A stretch of DNA of 45,660 nt from Acidobacteriota bacterium (lineage in GTDB: Bacteria; Acidobacteriota; Terriglobia; Bryobacterales; Bryobacteraceae), in assembly GCA_947470805.1 (NCBI GenBank), contig CANIVU010000069.1:1-45660 (forward strand), written 5' to 3'. The notes under the pieces were generated by a model, which did not search any database, was not told the origin of the DNA, and saw only the letters and a program-made list of their open reading frames with translations. This document shows, piece after piece, positions 32,856-41,904 of the stretch; position 1 is the stretch's first letter; the number at the start of each line of letters is the position of its first letter. A program made the translations under genes and the position numbers.

Positions 32856-34592
32856 ATGCGAACGAGAGTCATCCTAAAGCCCGTCACTCTGCCCCGGCAC
32901 AGGCCCAACGGAGAGGGCAGCTACGAGACCAAGGCACGGGGACTGGACGTGCTGAACTCTCCTCAACTGAACAAGGGGACGGCGTTCACAGCGGATGAGA
33001 GGAAGGCGTTAGGGTTGACAGGTTTGATCCCGCCGGAGATCAGCACTCTGTCGACGCAGGTGAAGGGCGCCTACGTGCAGTACGAACGGTTGCCGGACGC
33101 GTTGAGCAAGAACATCTATTTGACGGCGTTGCACGACCGGAATGAAGTGTTGTTCTACCGGCTGTTTTCCGAGCATTTGCGGGAGATGATCCCGATTGTG
33201 AACGACCTGACGGTGGGCCTGGCGATGGTGCAGTACCGGCATGAGTGCCGGCGGCCGCGCGGGGTCTACCTGTCGATTGACCATCCGGGGTCAATGGAAG
33301 AGGCGTTTACGAACTTTGAGGCAGCGGCTGATGATATCGATCTGATTCTGGCAACGGATGCCGAGCAGATTCTGGGGATCGGTGACTGGGGCGTGGGTGG
33401 GATTGAAGTAACGATCGGGAAGCTGGCGATCTATACGGCGGCGGGCGGCGTGGACCCGAAGCGAGTGATTCCGGTGATGCTGGACGTGGGGACGAACCGG
33501 GAGAGCCTGTTGACGGATCCGATGTACATCGGGAACCGGCACGCGCGCGTGCGCGGGGCGCGATACGACGAATTCATTGATGAGTACGTACGTACGGTGA
33601 GCCGGCTGTTCCCCGATGCCCTTTTGCAGTGGGAGGACTTCGCGCCGGGAAACGGGCGGAGAATCCTTGAGAACTACCGGGACCGGGTGTGTGCGTTCAA
33701 CGATGACATGCAGGGGACTGGCGCCATTGTGCTGGCCGCGGCGATTTCGGCGGCGCGAGCGTGCGGGACGTCGTTACGGAAGCAGCGGGTGGTGATCTTC
33801 GGCGCGGGCACCGCGGGCATGGGCGTGGCGGACCAGTTGGCGGACGAAATGCGGCGGGAAGGGTTGAGCAAGGAAGAGGCGGCGAGCCGGTTCTGGTGCG
33901 TGGACCAGCAGGGGCTGCTGACGGTATCGATGGCGAGCCAATTGCGGGACTTCCAGCGGCCCTACGCGCGACCGAACGCGGAGAGCAGCCGGTGGCGACA
34001 CGACGAGGGCGGGCGCGGCGTTAGCCTGGCCGAGGTGGTGCGACGGGTGAAGCCAACGATGCTGATCGGGGCGTCGGGCGCGGCGGGGGCGTTTACCGAG
34101 GAACTTGTGAGGGAGATGGCCGCGAATACGGAACGGCCGATCGTGTTTGTGCTTTCGAGCCCTTCGGCGCGAGCGGAGGCGAGTCCTTCGGATCTGGTGG
34201 CGTGGACGGAAGGGCGGGGATTGCTGGCGACAGGGAGTTCGACTCCGCCGGTGACGTATAAGGGCGTGACGTATGTGATCGCGCACGCCAATAACGCGTT
34301 GTTGTACCCGGGACTGGGGCTGGGTGCGATCGTCTCCAAGGCGAGCCGGATCAGCGCCGGAATGTTTCTGGCGGCGGCGAGCGCGGTGTCGAGCCTGGTG
34401 ATGGTGCGGCAACTGGGCGCGTCGCTATTGCCGCAGATTGACGACCTGCGCAGCGTGTCGATCACGGTGGCCGTGGCGGTGGCCGAGGCGGCGGTGGCCG
34501 AGGGTGTGGCTGGGGTGAAGTTCAAAGACATCGAGCAACAAATCCGGGATGCGATGTGGCAACCGGAGTATCGCCAGATTGTGGCGGTTTGA
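32856..34592 (+). CDS. maeA: NAD-dependent malic enzyme
   Basis: 578 residues, the length of the large (SfcA/MaeA, eukaryote-like) class. It oxidatively decarboxylates malate to pyruvate. Motifs: 'YVQYERLPDALSKNIYLTALHDRNEVLFYRL', 'GLAMVQYRH', 'LATDAEQILGIGDWGVGGIEVTIGKLAIYTAAGG', 'PVMLDVGTNRESLLTDPMYIG', metal site 'QWEDFAPGNGRRILENYRDRVCAFNDDMQGTGAIVLAA' and nucleotide fold 'VIFGAGTAGMGVADQL'. The C-terminal half keeps 'LIGASGAAGAFTEELV'. Its place inside an envelope/stress gene run is unexpected; the next gene starts 10 bp later, so it may share a transcript. Confidence 0.95.
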   Translation: MRTRVILKPVTLPRHRPNGEGSYETKARGLDVLNSPQLNKGTAFTADERKALGLTGLIPPEISTLSTQVKGAYVQYERLPDALSKNIYLTALHDRNEVLFYRLFSEHLREMIPIVNDLTVGLAMVQYRHECRRPRGVYLSIDHPGSMEEAFTNFEAAADDIDLILATDAEQILGIGDWGVGGIEVTIGKLAIYTAAGGVDPKRVIPVMLDVGTNRESLLTDPMYIGNRHARVRGARYDEFIDEYVRTVSRLFPDALLQWEDFAPGNGRRILENYRDRVCAFNDDMQGTGAIVLAAAISAARACGTSLRKQRVVIFGAGTAGMGVADQLADEMRREGLSKEEAASRFWCVDQQGLLTVSMASQLRDFQRPYARPNAESSRWRHDEGGRGVSLAEVVRRVKPTMLIGASGAAGAFTEELVREMAANTERPIVFVLSSPSARAEASPSDLVAWTEGRGLLATGSSTPPVTYKGVTYVIAHANNALLYPGLGLGAIVSKASRISAGMFLAAASAVSSLVMVRQLGASLLPQIDDLRSVSITVAVAVAEAAVAEGVAGVKFKDIEQQIRDAMWQPEYRQIVAV

Positions 34593-34602
34593 GGAGAATT
34601 GT

Positions 34603-34800
34603 ATGGATCAGTTCGACATTCTGGCGAAGTCGGTGGCGAATTGGGCGCGCTCCTTGTGGGGATGCGCGCACCGGCGGACGTCGTTCCCGATCACGATCGG
34701 GGAAGGGGCCGAGAGCGAGACGTACGTTGTGTGCACGCTGTGCGGGCAGCGATTCGCCTACGACTGGACGACGATGTGCAAGACCGGTAAGCGGCCATGA
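34603..34800 (+). CDS. Small Cys/His-rich protein
   Basis: 65 residues; GAGGAG 7 nt before ATG 34603 is a strong ribosome site. An amphipathic start (DQFDILAKSVANWARSLWG) precedes CAHRR and CTLCGQRF, which together could bind one zinc through three cysteines and a histidine. No family recognised. Its stop overlaps the VWA protein start by 4 bp, so it is translationally coupled to the sortase operon. Confidence 0.75.
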   Translation: MDQFDILAKSVANWARSLWGCAHRRTSFPITIGEGAESETYVVCTLCGQRFAYDWTTMCKTGKRP

Positions 34801-35699
34801 TTTACGTGGCGCGATGGGCCTTATTGTTGCTGCTTAGCCTGGATGGCACGCAGGCGCCGCAGGAGCTGGCGATATCGGTGAACGTCAACCTGGTGATGCT
34901 GCAGGCTACGGTTCGTGACCGCAAGGGTGTGTCCGCCGGGGAGCTGCGGAAGGCGGATTTCACGGTGTTCGAGGATGGAGTCCTGCAAGAGATACGGGTG
35001 TTCCAGCATCTGGACCAACCGGTGACGGCGGGATTGGTGGTGGACCATAGCGGGAGCATGCGGCCGCGGTTGGCCGATGTGGTGGAGGCAGCGCGGATGT
35101 TTGTCCGCTACAGCAGCGCCGACGATGAGATGTTTGTCGTGAATTTCAACGAGACTGTCTCGTTGGGGCTGGGGCGGGCCGGTGTGTTCACCAACCGGCA
35201 GGACGAGGTGGCGGAGGCGATTGCGAGGCCGGGGGCGAACGGGCAGACGGCGTTGTACGACGCGGTGGTGGAGGGGTTGCAACAGTTGCGGGCGGGGAGC
35301 AGGGAGAAGAAGGTCCTGCTGGTGATCAGTGACGGGGCGGACAACAAGAGCGTGCACACGCAGGCGGAGGCGCTGCAGATGGCCGTGCAGTCGAACGCGG
35401 CCATTTACACGATTGGACTGTTCGCTGACGAGGATCCGGACCGGAACCCGGAGGTGCTGCGGAGGTTGGCGCGGGCAACGGGAGGGGAGGCATTTTTTCC
35501 GAAGGCGGCCAAGCAGACGGCGGCGATTTGCGAGCAGATCGCGGGGGATATCCGGCGGCAGTACACGTTGGGGTACGTATCGAACAGCACGCGCCCGGAC
35601 GGAGGTTTCCGGACTATTCGCGTGGTGGCTGAGATGCCAGGGCAGGGACGACTGACGGTGCGTACGCGAGCAGGGTATGTGGCTGGGGTTGTGCGATGA
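34797..35699 (+). CDS. Exported VWA-domain protein (acidobacterial VWFA-related type)
   Basis: 300 residues with an N-terminal signal peptide (YVARWALLLLLSLDG). A short beta domain 'VNLVMLQATVRDRKGVSAGELRKADFTVFEDG' is the hallmark of the acidobacterial VWFA-related family. The VWA domain follows, with MIDAS DHSGS (83-87), a threonine site in 'NGQTALYDAVVEGL' and 'VLLVISDGADNKS'. It should bind a protein partner or matrix through a metal. It has no LPXTG-like tail of its own, unlike the VWA sortase targets of marine proteobacteria. It overlaps the sortase gene by 4 bp, which points to a shared surface function. Confidence 0.9.
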   Translation: MIYVARWALLLLLSLDGTQAPQELAISVNVNLVMLQATVRDRKGVSAGELRKADFTVFEDGVLQEIRVFQHLDQPVTAGLVVDHSGSMRPRLADVVEAARMFVRYSSADDEMFVVNFNETVSLGLGRAGVFTNRQDEVAEAIARPGANGQTALYDAVVEGLQQLRAGSREKKVLLVISDGADNKSVHTQAEALQMAVQSNAAIYTIGLFADEDPDRNPEVLRRLARATGGEAFFPKAAKQTAAICEQIAGDIRRQYTLGYVSNSTRPDGGFRTIRVVAEMPGQGRLTVRTRAGYVAGVVR

Positions 35700-36262
35700 A
35701 ACTGCGAATGCGGCTGCGTGGTGTTCGATGGGTGCTGGCGACCTTCGGCGTTGGCGTGTTGGGGTATTGCGGGTATGTGCTGGCCGATGCGTGGTGGTTT
35801 CAGCGGGAATCGAGTGTGGCGTTCGAGGCGGAGTTGGCGCCGGTGGTGGTGACGCCGGTGCGTGTGGCGGCGGAACGGATTTGGGGTCGCGTGGCTGTGG
35901 AGCGGCTGGGGTTGTCGGTGATTGTGTTGGAAGGGACGAGCGCGGCGACGCTGCGCCGGGCGGCCGGGCATATTGCCGGGACGGCGGTGCCAGGGGAGCC
36001 GGGGAATGTCGGGATCTCCGGGCACAGGGATACGTTTTTCTATCCGCTACGCCATGTGCGCGCCGCGGATGTTGTGACGGTGACGACGCGTGCGGGAGCG
36101 TTCCGGTACCGGGTGGTATCGGTGACGGTTGTGCAGCCGGATGACACCGGCGTGTTGGACGCGGATGAGACGCAGGTGCTGACGCTGGTGACCTGTTATC
36201 CGTTTACGTTTATTGGTTCCGCGCCGGAACGATTCGTCGTTCGGGCCGAAAGGGTCATTTGA
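35696..36262 (+). CDS. srtD: Class D-type sortase
   Basis: 188 residues: a basic N-terminus and one membrane helix (about 11-30), then the sortase barrel. Catalytic residues are all present: His110 in 'GISGHRDTFF', Cys167 in 'LTLVTCYPF' and Arg179 in 'APERFVVRAERV'. 'GRVAVERLGLSVIVLEG' and 'AAGHIAGTAVPGEPGNVG' are also typical of class D/E sortases. It would cleave an LPXT-like signal and transfer the protein to an amine nucleophile. Sortases are rare in Gram-negative bacteria; the acceptor is unknown. It overlaps the VWA gene before it and the GT4 gene after it by 4 bp each, within a run of glycan genes. Confidence 0.93.
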   Translation: MKLRMRLRGVRWVLATFGVGVLGYCGYVLADAWWFQRESSVAFEAELAPVVVTPVRVAAERIWGRVAVERLGLSVIVLEGTSAATLRRAAGHIAGTAVPGEPGNVGISGHRDTFFYPLRHVRAADVVTVTTRAGAFRYRVVSVTVVQPDDTGVLDADETQVLTLVTCYPFTFIGSAPERFVVRAERVI

Positions 36263-38559
36263 AAGAGACATCGAAGATTTGCAAGATCGCGTTTGTGGGC
36301 GACCACCTGCCGCGGAAGTGCGGCATCGCCACTTTTACCACCGATCTGCAGCAGGCCGTAGCGGCGGCGCACCCGCAGAGTCACTGTTTCGTGGTCGCGG
36401 TGAACGACTTTGCCGATGGGTATTCGTATCCGGAGGAGGTGCGATTCGAGATTGAGGAGCAGGACCTGCCGTCGTACCTGCGGGCGGCTGATTTTTTGAA
36501 TATCAGCAACGTGGATGTCGTCTGCGTGCAGCACGAGTTCGGCATCTACGGCGGGCCGGCGGGCGGGCACATACTGGCGTTTCTGCGCGAGCTGCGGATG
36601 CCGGTGGTGACGACGCTGCACACGGTGCTGCGGGAGCCGAACGCGGACCAGCGGCGGGTGATGGAGGGGCTGATTGCGCTATCAACGCGGCTGGTCGTAA
36701 TGGCAGACCGGGGGCGGCAGATGCTGCGGGATATCTACCTGGCACCGGCGGCGAAGATCGACTTGATTCCCCACGGGATTCCGGATGTCGGTTTTGTTGA
36801 CCCGGCCTACTTTAAAGATCTCTTCGGTGTGGAGGGGCGGGTGGTTCTGCTGACGTTCGGGCTGTTGTCGCCGAACAAAGGCATTGAGCACGTCCTGAAC
36901 GCGTTGCCGCAGATTTTGGAGGAGTTTCCGGACGTTGTCTACATCGTTCTGGGGGCGACGCACCCAAATGAGTTGCGGGAGCACGGCGAGGCGTACCGGT
37001 TGAGCCTGGAACTGGTGGCAAAGAAGAACAAGGTGGACAAGAATGTCATCTTCTACAACCAGTTCGTGGATCTGGAAAATCTGAAGGAATTCATTGGAGC
37101 GGCGGACCTGTACATTACGCCGTACCTGAACGAAGCGCAGATTACGTCGGGCACGTTGGCGTATGCGTTCGGGGCGGGGAAGGCTGTGGTATCGACGCCG
37201 TATTGGCATGCGGCGGAGTTGCTGGCCGATGAGCGGGGCGTGCTGGTGCCGTTTGCCGACGCGCCGGCGCTGGCGCGAGAGGTGAGCGCATTGCTGCGGG
37301 ACGATACGCGGCGCCATGCGATGCGGAAGAACGCCTATCGGATCGGGCGAGAGATGGTGTGGAGCAACGCGGCGCAGTTGTACATGCGGTCGTTCGAAGC
37401 GGCGCGGCTGGAAGTGACGGCACCGCCGCGCCGGGTGCGGCTGGGATCGAAGACTTTGGACCAGAAGCCGCGCGAGTTGCCGCGACTGAAGCTGACGCAT
37501 CTGTTTCGGATGACCGATTCGACAGGCGTCTTCCAGCATGCGATCTTCAGCGTGCCGAATTTCTCCGAGGGGTATTGCTCCGACGACAATGCGCGGGCGT
37601 TCATTCTGGCAGTGCTGCTGGGAGAGGCGGGGGAGGAGCCGGAGCAGGCACGGACGCTGGCGACGACGTCGGCCGCCTTTCTTTATCACGCCTTTGACGG
37701 GGCCACTGGCCGGTTCCACAACCACATGAGTTTTGACCGATTGTGGTTGGACGAGCAAGGGTCGGAGGATTGTCACGGACGCGCGATGTGGGCACTGGGC
37801 GTCGGTGTGGGGCGCTCGCCGCACCGGAGCTTTCAGATGATGGCGGGGCAGTTGTTCGCGCAGGCGCTACCGGTCGTGCCGGCGTTTTCGTCTCCGCGGG
37901 CATGGGCGTTTGGACTGTTGGGCATCCACGAATACCTGCGCCGGTTGGGTGGCGACAGCATGGTGAAACAGGTGCGAGATGTGCTGACGACGCGACTGAT
38001 GGACTTGTATGAACGGACCGCGATTCCGGAGTGGCTGTGGTTTGAAAACGAACTTAGCTACGACAACGCGAAGATGGCGCACGCACTGATTGTGAGCGGC
38101 GAGGCAATGGCGCGTGCCGATGTTCTGGATTGCGGTCTTCGTTCCCTGGAATGGCTCACGGAGCTGCAGACGTCGGATAAAGGACACTTCCGGCCGATCG
38201 GCAGCAATGGGTTTTACCAGCGCGGCGGAGAGCGGGCCGACTTCGACCAGCAGCCGATTGAAGCGCAGGCAACGGTGTCGGCGTGTCTGGCTGCGTACCG
38301 GGTGACTTCCGATTTCCGTTGGTACGAGCGAGCTCAGTTGGCCTTCGACTGGTTCATTGGATGGAACGATCTGGGCGTTGAACTCTATTCGCCGGAGACG
38401 GGCGGATGCCGCGATGGGCTACATGTGGACCGGGCGAACGGGAACCAGGGTGCGGAGTCGACGCTTGCTTATTTGTTGTCGCTAGTGGAGATGCAGTTGG
38501 CCCAGAACGTTTTGACGAGTTTCCAGACGCCGATGGCGATGGCAGAGTCCGCAAAGTGA
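36259..38559 (+). CDS. GT4 glycosyltransferase fused to a C-terminal helical domain
   Basis: 766 residues. Residues 1-400 are a GT-B retaining glycosyltransferase of family 4: 'HLPRKCGIATFTTDL', 'VCVQHEFGIYGGPAGGHI', 'TTLHTVL', 'LLTFGLLSPNKGIEHVLNAL', 'VIFYNQFVD' and the donor-site region 'YITPYLNEAQITSGTLAYAFGAGKAVVSTPYWHAAELL'. From about 420 to 750 a second domain has 'FSVPNFSEGYCSDDNARAF', 'FHNHMSFDRLWLDEQGSEDCHGRAMWALG', 'IPEWLWFENELSYDNAKMAHALI' and 'DQQPIEAQATVSACLAAY', spaced like an alpha/alpha toroid of glycoside hydrolase or epimerase type. The sugar and acceptor are unknown. It overlaps the sortase gene by 4 bp; a GH130 gene follows after 11 bp. Confidence 0.9.
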   Translation: MKETSKICKIAFVGDHLPRKCGIATFTTDLQQAVAAAHPQSHCFVVAVNDFADGYSYPEEVRFEIEEQDLPSYLRAADFLNISNVDVVCVQHEFGIYGGPAGGHILAFLRELRMPVVTTLHTVLREPNADQRRVMEGLIALSTRLVVMADRGRQMLRDIYLAPAAKIDLIPHGIPDVGFVDPAYFKDLFGVEGRVVLLTFGLLSPNKGIEHVLNALPQILEEFPDVVYIVLGATHPNELREHGEAYRLSLELVAKKNKVDKNVIFYNQFVDLENLKEFIGAADLYITPYLNEAQITSGTLAYAFGAGKAVVSTPYWHAAELLADERGVLVPFADAPALAREVSALLRDDTRRHAMRKNAYRIGREMVWSNAAQLYMRSFEAARLEVTAPPRRVRLGSKTLDQKPRELPRLKLTHLFRMTDSTGVFQHAIFSVPNFSEGYCSDDNARAFILAVLLGEAGEEPEQARTLATTSAAFLYHAFDGATGRFHNHMSFDRLWLDEQGSEDCHGRAMWALGVGVGRSPHRSFQMMAGQLFAQALPVVPAFSSPRAWAFGLLGIHEYLRRLGGDSMVKQVRDVLTTRLMDLYERTAIPEWLWFENELSYDNAKMAHALIVSGEAMARADVLDCGLRSLEWLTELQTSDKGHFRPIGSNGFYQRGGERADFDQQPIEAQATVSACLAAYRVTSDFRWYERAQLAFDWFIGWNDLGVELYSPETGGCRDGLHVDRANGNQGAESTLAYLLSLVEMQLAQNVLTSFQTPMAMAESAK

Positions 38560-38570
38560 AGAAGGAGCCA

Positions 38571-40025
38571 ATGCATATTGCTGTTCACCGCACCGCGATG
38601 GTGTTAAAGCCGGACCAGACGCGGGTACTGTTGCGGCCGTTCCGTCCGGGGAGCCCGGAACGGATCTCGGCCATCATCACGCGTGTGCTGGCGATACCGG
38701 AATCGGAGGTGGAGGGGCTGCTGCACAGCATCTGCGCCGACTTCTCCAAGCGGCACGAGCATATCCGGGAAATCTTCCAGGAGCGGTACGACCAGGTGCG
38801 GGGATGCTTGTGGGCCGATGGGGAGTACTCGCCATTACGGCAGTTGCTGATTGGCTCCTACTTTTTGGCGGAGTATTCGCTGGAGTCGGCGGCACTGTTT
38901 AACCCGTCCATCGTGGAGCATCCGGATCAAACGGAGCTGCCGCCAGGGTCACTGCGATTCCTGATGAGTTTGCGGGCGACAGGGGAGGGGCATGTTTCCT
39001 CTATCACATTTCGCACCGGGGTGGTGACATCGGACCACGATGTTGTGGTGACGCCGCCGACCGGTTTTTTGACCGAGCCCAAGCAGGTGACGAATCCGCA
39101 CTACGAAAAGGCGCTGTTCCGGCGGCGATTGGATGAGATGGGGTTGAACGACGACTTCACGCACCGGGTGATGCGCTACCTGGAAGAGGTTTTTACGCTG
39201 GAGGCGCTGCGGACGAGTTTGCAGTCGGAGCAGTTTCGATCGCCGGACGGAATGACGCCGATCGAGCAGCAGATGGCGCAGGGTATTTGGATGCTGGCGC
39301 GGTCCAACTACGAGGTGCAGTTCCGGGAGGAGCAGAACGTGTCCGAACGGATTCTGTTTCCGGCGACCCCGTCGCAGAGGAACGGCATAGAGGACGCGCG
39401 GTTCGTCCGGTTCCGTGATGACGACGGGAGTTTGACGTACTTCGCCACATTCACCGCTTACGACGGGACGATGGTAGTGCCGGAGCTGTTGGAGACCCGC
39501 GACTTCTTGCGCTTCTGCTTCCGAACGTTGAACGGACCGGCGGCGCGGAACAAGGGGATGGCGTTATTCCCGCGGAAGATCGGCGGACGATACGCGATGT
39601 TGTCGCGGCAGGATAACGAGAGCATCTTCCTGATGTACTCCGACAACGTCCACTTCTGGAATGACAACGTGTTGTTGCTGTTGCCGGCGTTCCCGTGGGA
39701 GTTGATACAAATCGGCAACTGCGGTTCACCGATTGAAACGCCGGCCGGTTGGCTGGTGTTGAGCCATGGGGTGGGTCCGATGCGGAAGTATTGCATAGGC
39801 GCGTTCCTGCTGGATTTGGAGGATCCGAGCCGCGTGATCGGCCGGCTGCGGGAGCCGCTCTTGCAGCCCAATGCGGATGAGAGGGAAGGGTACGTTCCGA
39901 ACGTTGTGTATTCGTGCGGCGCGCTGTTGCACGGTGATTTATTGATCCTGCCTTATGGACTGGCGGACCATGCTACGGGATTCGCCACGGTTTCCCTGGC
40001 GGCAGTGTTGGCAGCGATGGAGTAG
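38571..40025 (+). CDS. GH130-family glycosidase/phosphorylase (long form)
   Basis: 484 residues; AGAAGGAG sets the start at MHIAVHRT. The five-bladed propeller motifs of GH130 are visible: 'FNPSIVEH', 'GIEDARFVRF' (the EDPR-type catalytic strand), 'NKGMALFPRKIGGRYAMLSRQD', 'FWNDNVLLLLPAFPWE', 'IGNCGSPIETPAGWLVLSHGVG' and 'PNVVYSCGALLHGDLLILPYGLADHA'. GH130 enzymes mostly phosphorolyse or hydrolyse beta-mannosides and can run in the synthetic direction. It is longer at the N-terminus than the second copy at 41905. It sits between two glycosyltransferases and may trim or build the same mannose-containing glycan (inference). Confidence 0.9.
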   Translation: MHIAVHRTAMVLKPDQTRVLLRPFRPGSPERISAIITRVLAIPESEVEGLLHSICADFSKRHEHIREIFQERYDQVRGCLWADGEYSPLRQLLIGSYFLAEYSLESAALFNPSIVEHPDQTELPPGSLRFLMSLRATGEGHVSSITFRTGVVTSDHDVVVTPPTGFLTEPKQVTNPHYEKALFRRRLDEMGLNDDFTHRVMRYLEEVFTLEALRTSLQSEQFRSPDGMTPIEQQMAQGIWMLARSNYEVQFREEQNVSERILFPATPSQRNGIEDARFVRFRDDDGSLTYFATFTAYDGTMVVPELLETRDFLRFCFRTLNGPAARNKGMALFPRKIGGRYAMLSRQDNESIFLMYSDNVHFWNDNVLLLLPAFPWELIQIGNCGSPIETPAGWLVLSHGVGPMRKYCIGAFLLDLEDPSRVIGRLREPLLQPNADEREGYVPNVVYSCGALLHGDLLILPYGLADHATGFATVSLAAVLAAME

Positions 40026-40028
40026 GGT

Positions 40029-40880
40029 ATGCAGCTATACGTTGAACATTCGACGGTGTACCGGTATGAAGATGCGGTGTATCTGGAGCCTCACACGTTC
40101 CGGCTGCGGCCGCGGGTGAACAGTTCGCAGCAACTGTTGCAGTTTCAGTTGCAGATTTCGCCGGAGCCATCGGGCAAGGCGGAGTGCGTGGACCAGGACG
40201 GGAATCTGGCGTTGCAAGCCTGGTTTTCGACGCCGACGCGGGAGCTGAATGTTCGTAGCCGGTTCCGCGTGGAGTTATCGCGGGAGAACGCGTTTGATTA
40301 CGTCCTGGAGGGAAATACGTCGCTGCTTTCGCTTTGGTACCTGGAGCCGTTGAGCACGGCGTTGGCGCCTTATCGAAACTATGCGGAAGTAGGGGAAAAG
40401 GTTCGGGTCTATGCGCGGGCGGCGGCGAAGCGGGCTGGGTTTGATCTGGTGATGTTCTTGAACGAAGTGAACTGGGATATTTTCCATTCCTTCCGGCAGA
40501 TGCACCGTGGGGAGGGGGCGGCGTGGCCATCGGACCTGACGCTGCGAGTACGGGAGGGATCGTGCCGCGACCTGGCGATACTGTTTTGCGACGTATGCCG
40601 GGTGATGGGAATTGCGGCGCGGTTTGTGAGCGGGTATGAGTGCGCAACGGTGGGGCGCGCGGACGCGTCGATGCACGCGTGGGCGGAGGTGTACCTGCCT
40701 GGAGTGGGCTGGCGGGGATACGATCCGTCGCGCGGGTTGGCGGTGGCGAACTGCCATGTGGCGGTGGCGGCCGGGTTCGATCCGGAACTGGCGGCCCCGA
40801 TTACCGGTTTGTACTTCGGGCGGAGCGGCTCGCAGATGGAGACGTATCTCCGGATGGAATTGGAGAAGGCGAATTGTTGA
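40029..40880 (+). CDS. Transglutaminase-like cysteine protease family protein
   Basis: 283 residues, cytoplasmic (no signal peptide). The N-terminal 'VEHSTVYRYEDAVYLEPHTFRLRPR' is the bacterial transglutaminase N-region; the papain-like core has Cys179 in 'REGSCRDLAILFCDVCR', His216 in 'ASMHAWAEVYLPGVGW' and Asp232 in 'YDPSRGLAVANCHV'. Such proteins can be proteases, amidases or crosslinkers. It is separated from the GH130 gene by 3 bp and its stop overlaps the next GT4 start. Homologous gene sets pair this family with GT4 and GH130 genes in other Gram-negatives (from memory, not checked). Confidence 0.9.
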   Translation: MQLYVEHSTVYRYEDAVYLEPHTFRLRPRVNSSQQLLQFQLQISPEPSGKAECVDQDGNLALQAWFSTPTRELNVRSRFRVELSRENAFDYVLEGNTSLLSLWYLEPLSTALAPYRNYAEVGEKVRVYARAAAKRAGFDLVMFLNEVNWDIFHSFRQMHRGEGAAWPSDLTLRVREGSCRDLAILFCDVCRVMGIAARFVSGYECATVGRADASMHAWAEVYLPGVGWRGYDPSRGLAVANCHVAVAAGFDPELAAPITGLYFGRSGSQMETYLRMELEKANC

Positions 40881-41902
40881 AGCGGCGGCGGGTGGCGGTT
40901 TTGTCGCCGGTGGCGTGGCGGACGCCGCCGCGCCAGTACGGGGCGTGGGAGACGGTGGCGAGTAATGTGGCCGAGGGCCTGACGGCGCGCGGGTGGGACG
41001 TGACGTTGTTTGCGACGGGCGATTCAGTGACGCGGGCGACGTTGCACGCGGTGGTTCCGAGGGGGTACGAGGAGGACCGGTCGGTGGACCCGAAGGTGGC
41101 CGAGTATTTGCACATCTCCGAGGCGTTTGAGCATGCGGGGGAGTTCGACCTGATCCATAGCCATTACGACTTTATGGCGCTGACGTATTCGCGACTGGTG
41201 CGGACACCGGTGTTGACGACGATCCACGGTTTTTCTTCGCCGCGGATCATGCCGGTGTATGAGAAGTATCGGGATGGGTATTTTGTCTCGATCAGCGATT
41301 CGGACCGGGCGCCGGGGCTGCGGTATATGGGGACGGTTTACAACGGAATTGATCTGAGTTTGTACCCACTGCGGGCGCGTGGCGGCGGGGCGCTGGTGTT
41401 CCTGGGGCGCATTCATCCGGACAAGGGAACGCACTTGGCAATCGCGGTGGCGCAGCAGACCGGGCGTCCGTTATTGATAGCGGGGATTATTCAGGATTCG
41501 GAGTACTTTCGCGAGCAGGTGGAGCCGCATTTGAACGCACAAATTCGATATGTGGGGCCGGTGGACGTGGCGGGGAAGAATGCGCTGTTTGCCGAGGCAT
41601 TGGCGCTGTTGCATTTGAATACGATTCCGGAACGATTTGGGCTGGTGCTGGTGGAGGCGAACGCGGCGGGGGTGCCGGTTATCGCCATGGACTTGGGTTC
41701 GTGCCGCGAAGTGATTGCCGATGGCGAGACGGGCTTTTTGGTGCGTGATGTGGCAGACGCGGTGGAGGCGGTGGCGCGGGTGGGAGAGATCGTAGACCGC
41801 GTGTGCCGCGAGCGGGTGGAACGGTTGTTTTCGGTGGAGACGATGGTGGCCGGGTATGAGCGTGCGTACCAGGCGGTGTTTGATGCGGAAGATTTGAGGT
41901 AG
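40877..41902 (+). CDS. GT4 glycosyltransferase
   Basis: About 341 residues from a TTG start (TTG codons at 40874 and 40877 are in frame, with GGAGAAGG before them); there is no ATG consistent with the conserved N-terminus 'RRVAVLSPVAWRTPPRQYGAWETVASNVAEGL'. 'FDLIHSHYDFMAL', 'LTTIHGF', 'VFLGRIHPDKGTHLAI' and 'IPERFGLVLVEANAAGVPVIAMDLGSCREVIADGETGFLV' are the family 4 acceptor and donor motifs (E-x7-E). Retaining transferase, sugar unknown. It overlaps the transglutaminase-like gene by 4 bp and touches the following GH130 gene. Confidence 0.9.
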   Translation: MKRRRVAVLSPVAWRTPPRQYGAWETVASNVAEGLTARGWDVTLFATGDSVTRATLHAVVPRGYEEDRSVDPKVAEYLHISEAFEHAGEFDLIHSHYDFMALTYSRLVRTPVLTTIHGFSSPRIMPVYEKYRDGYFVSISDSDRAPGLRYMGTVYNGIDLSLYPLRARGGGALVFLGRIHPDKGTHLAIAVAQQTGRPLLIAGIIQDSEYFREQVEPHLNAQIRYVGPVDVAGKNALFAEALALLHLNTIPERFGLVLVEANAAGVPVIAMDLGSCREVIADGETGFLVRDVADAVEAVARVGEIVDRVCRERVERLFSVETMVAGYERAYQAVFDAEDLR

Positions 41903-41904
41903 TG

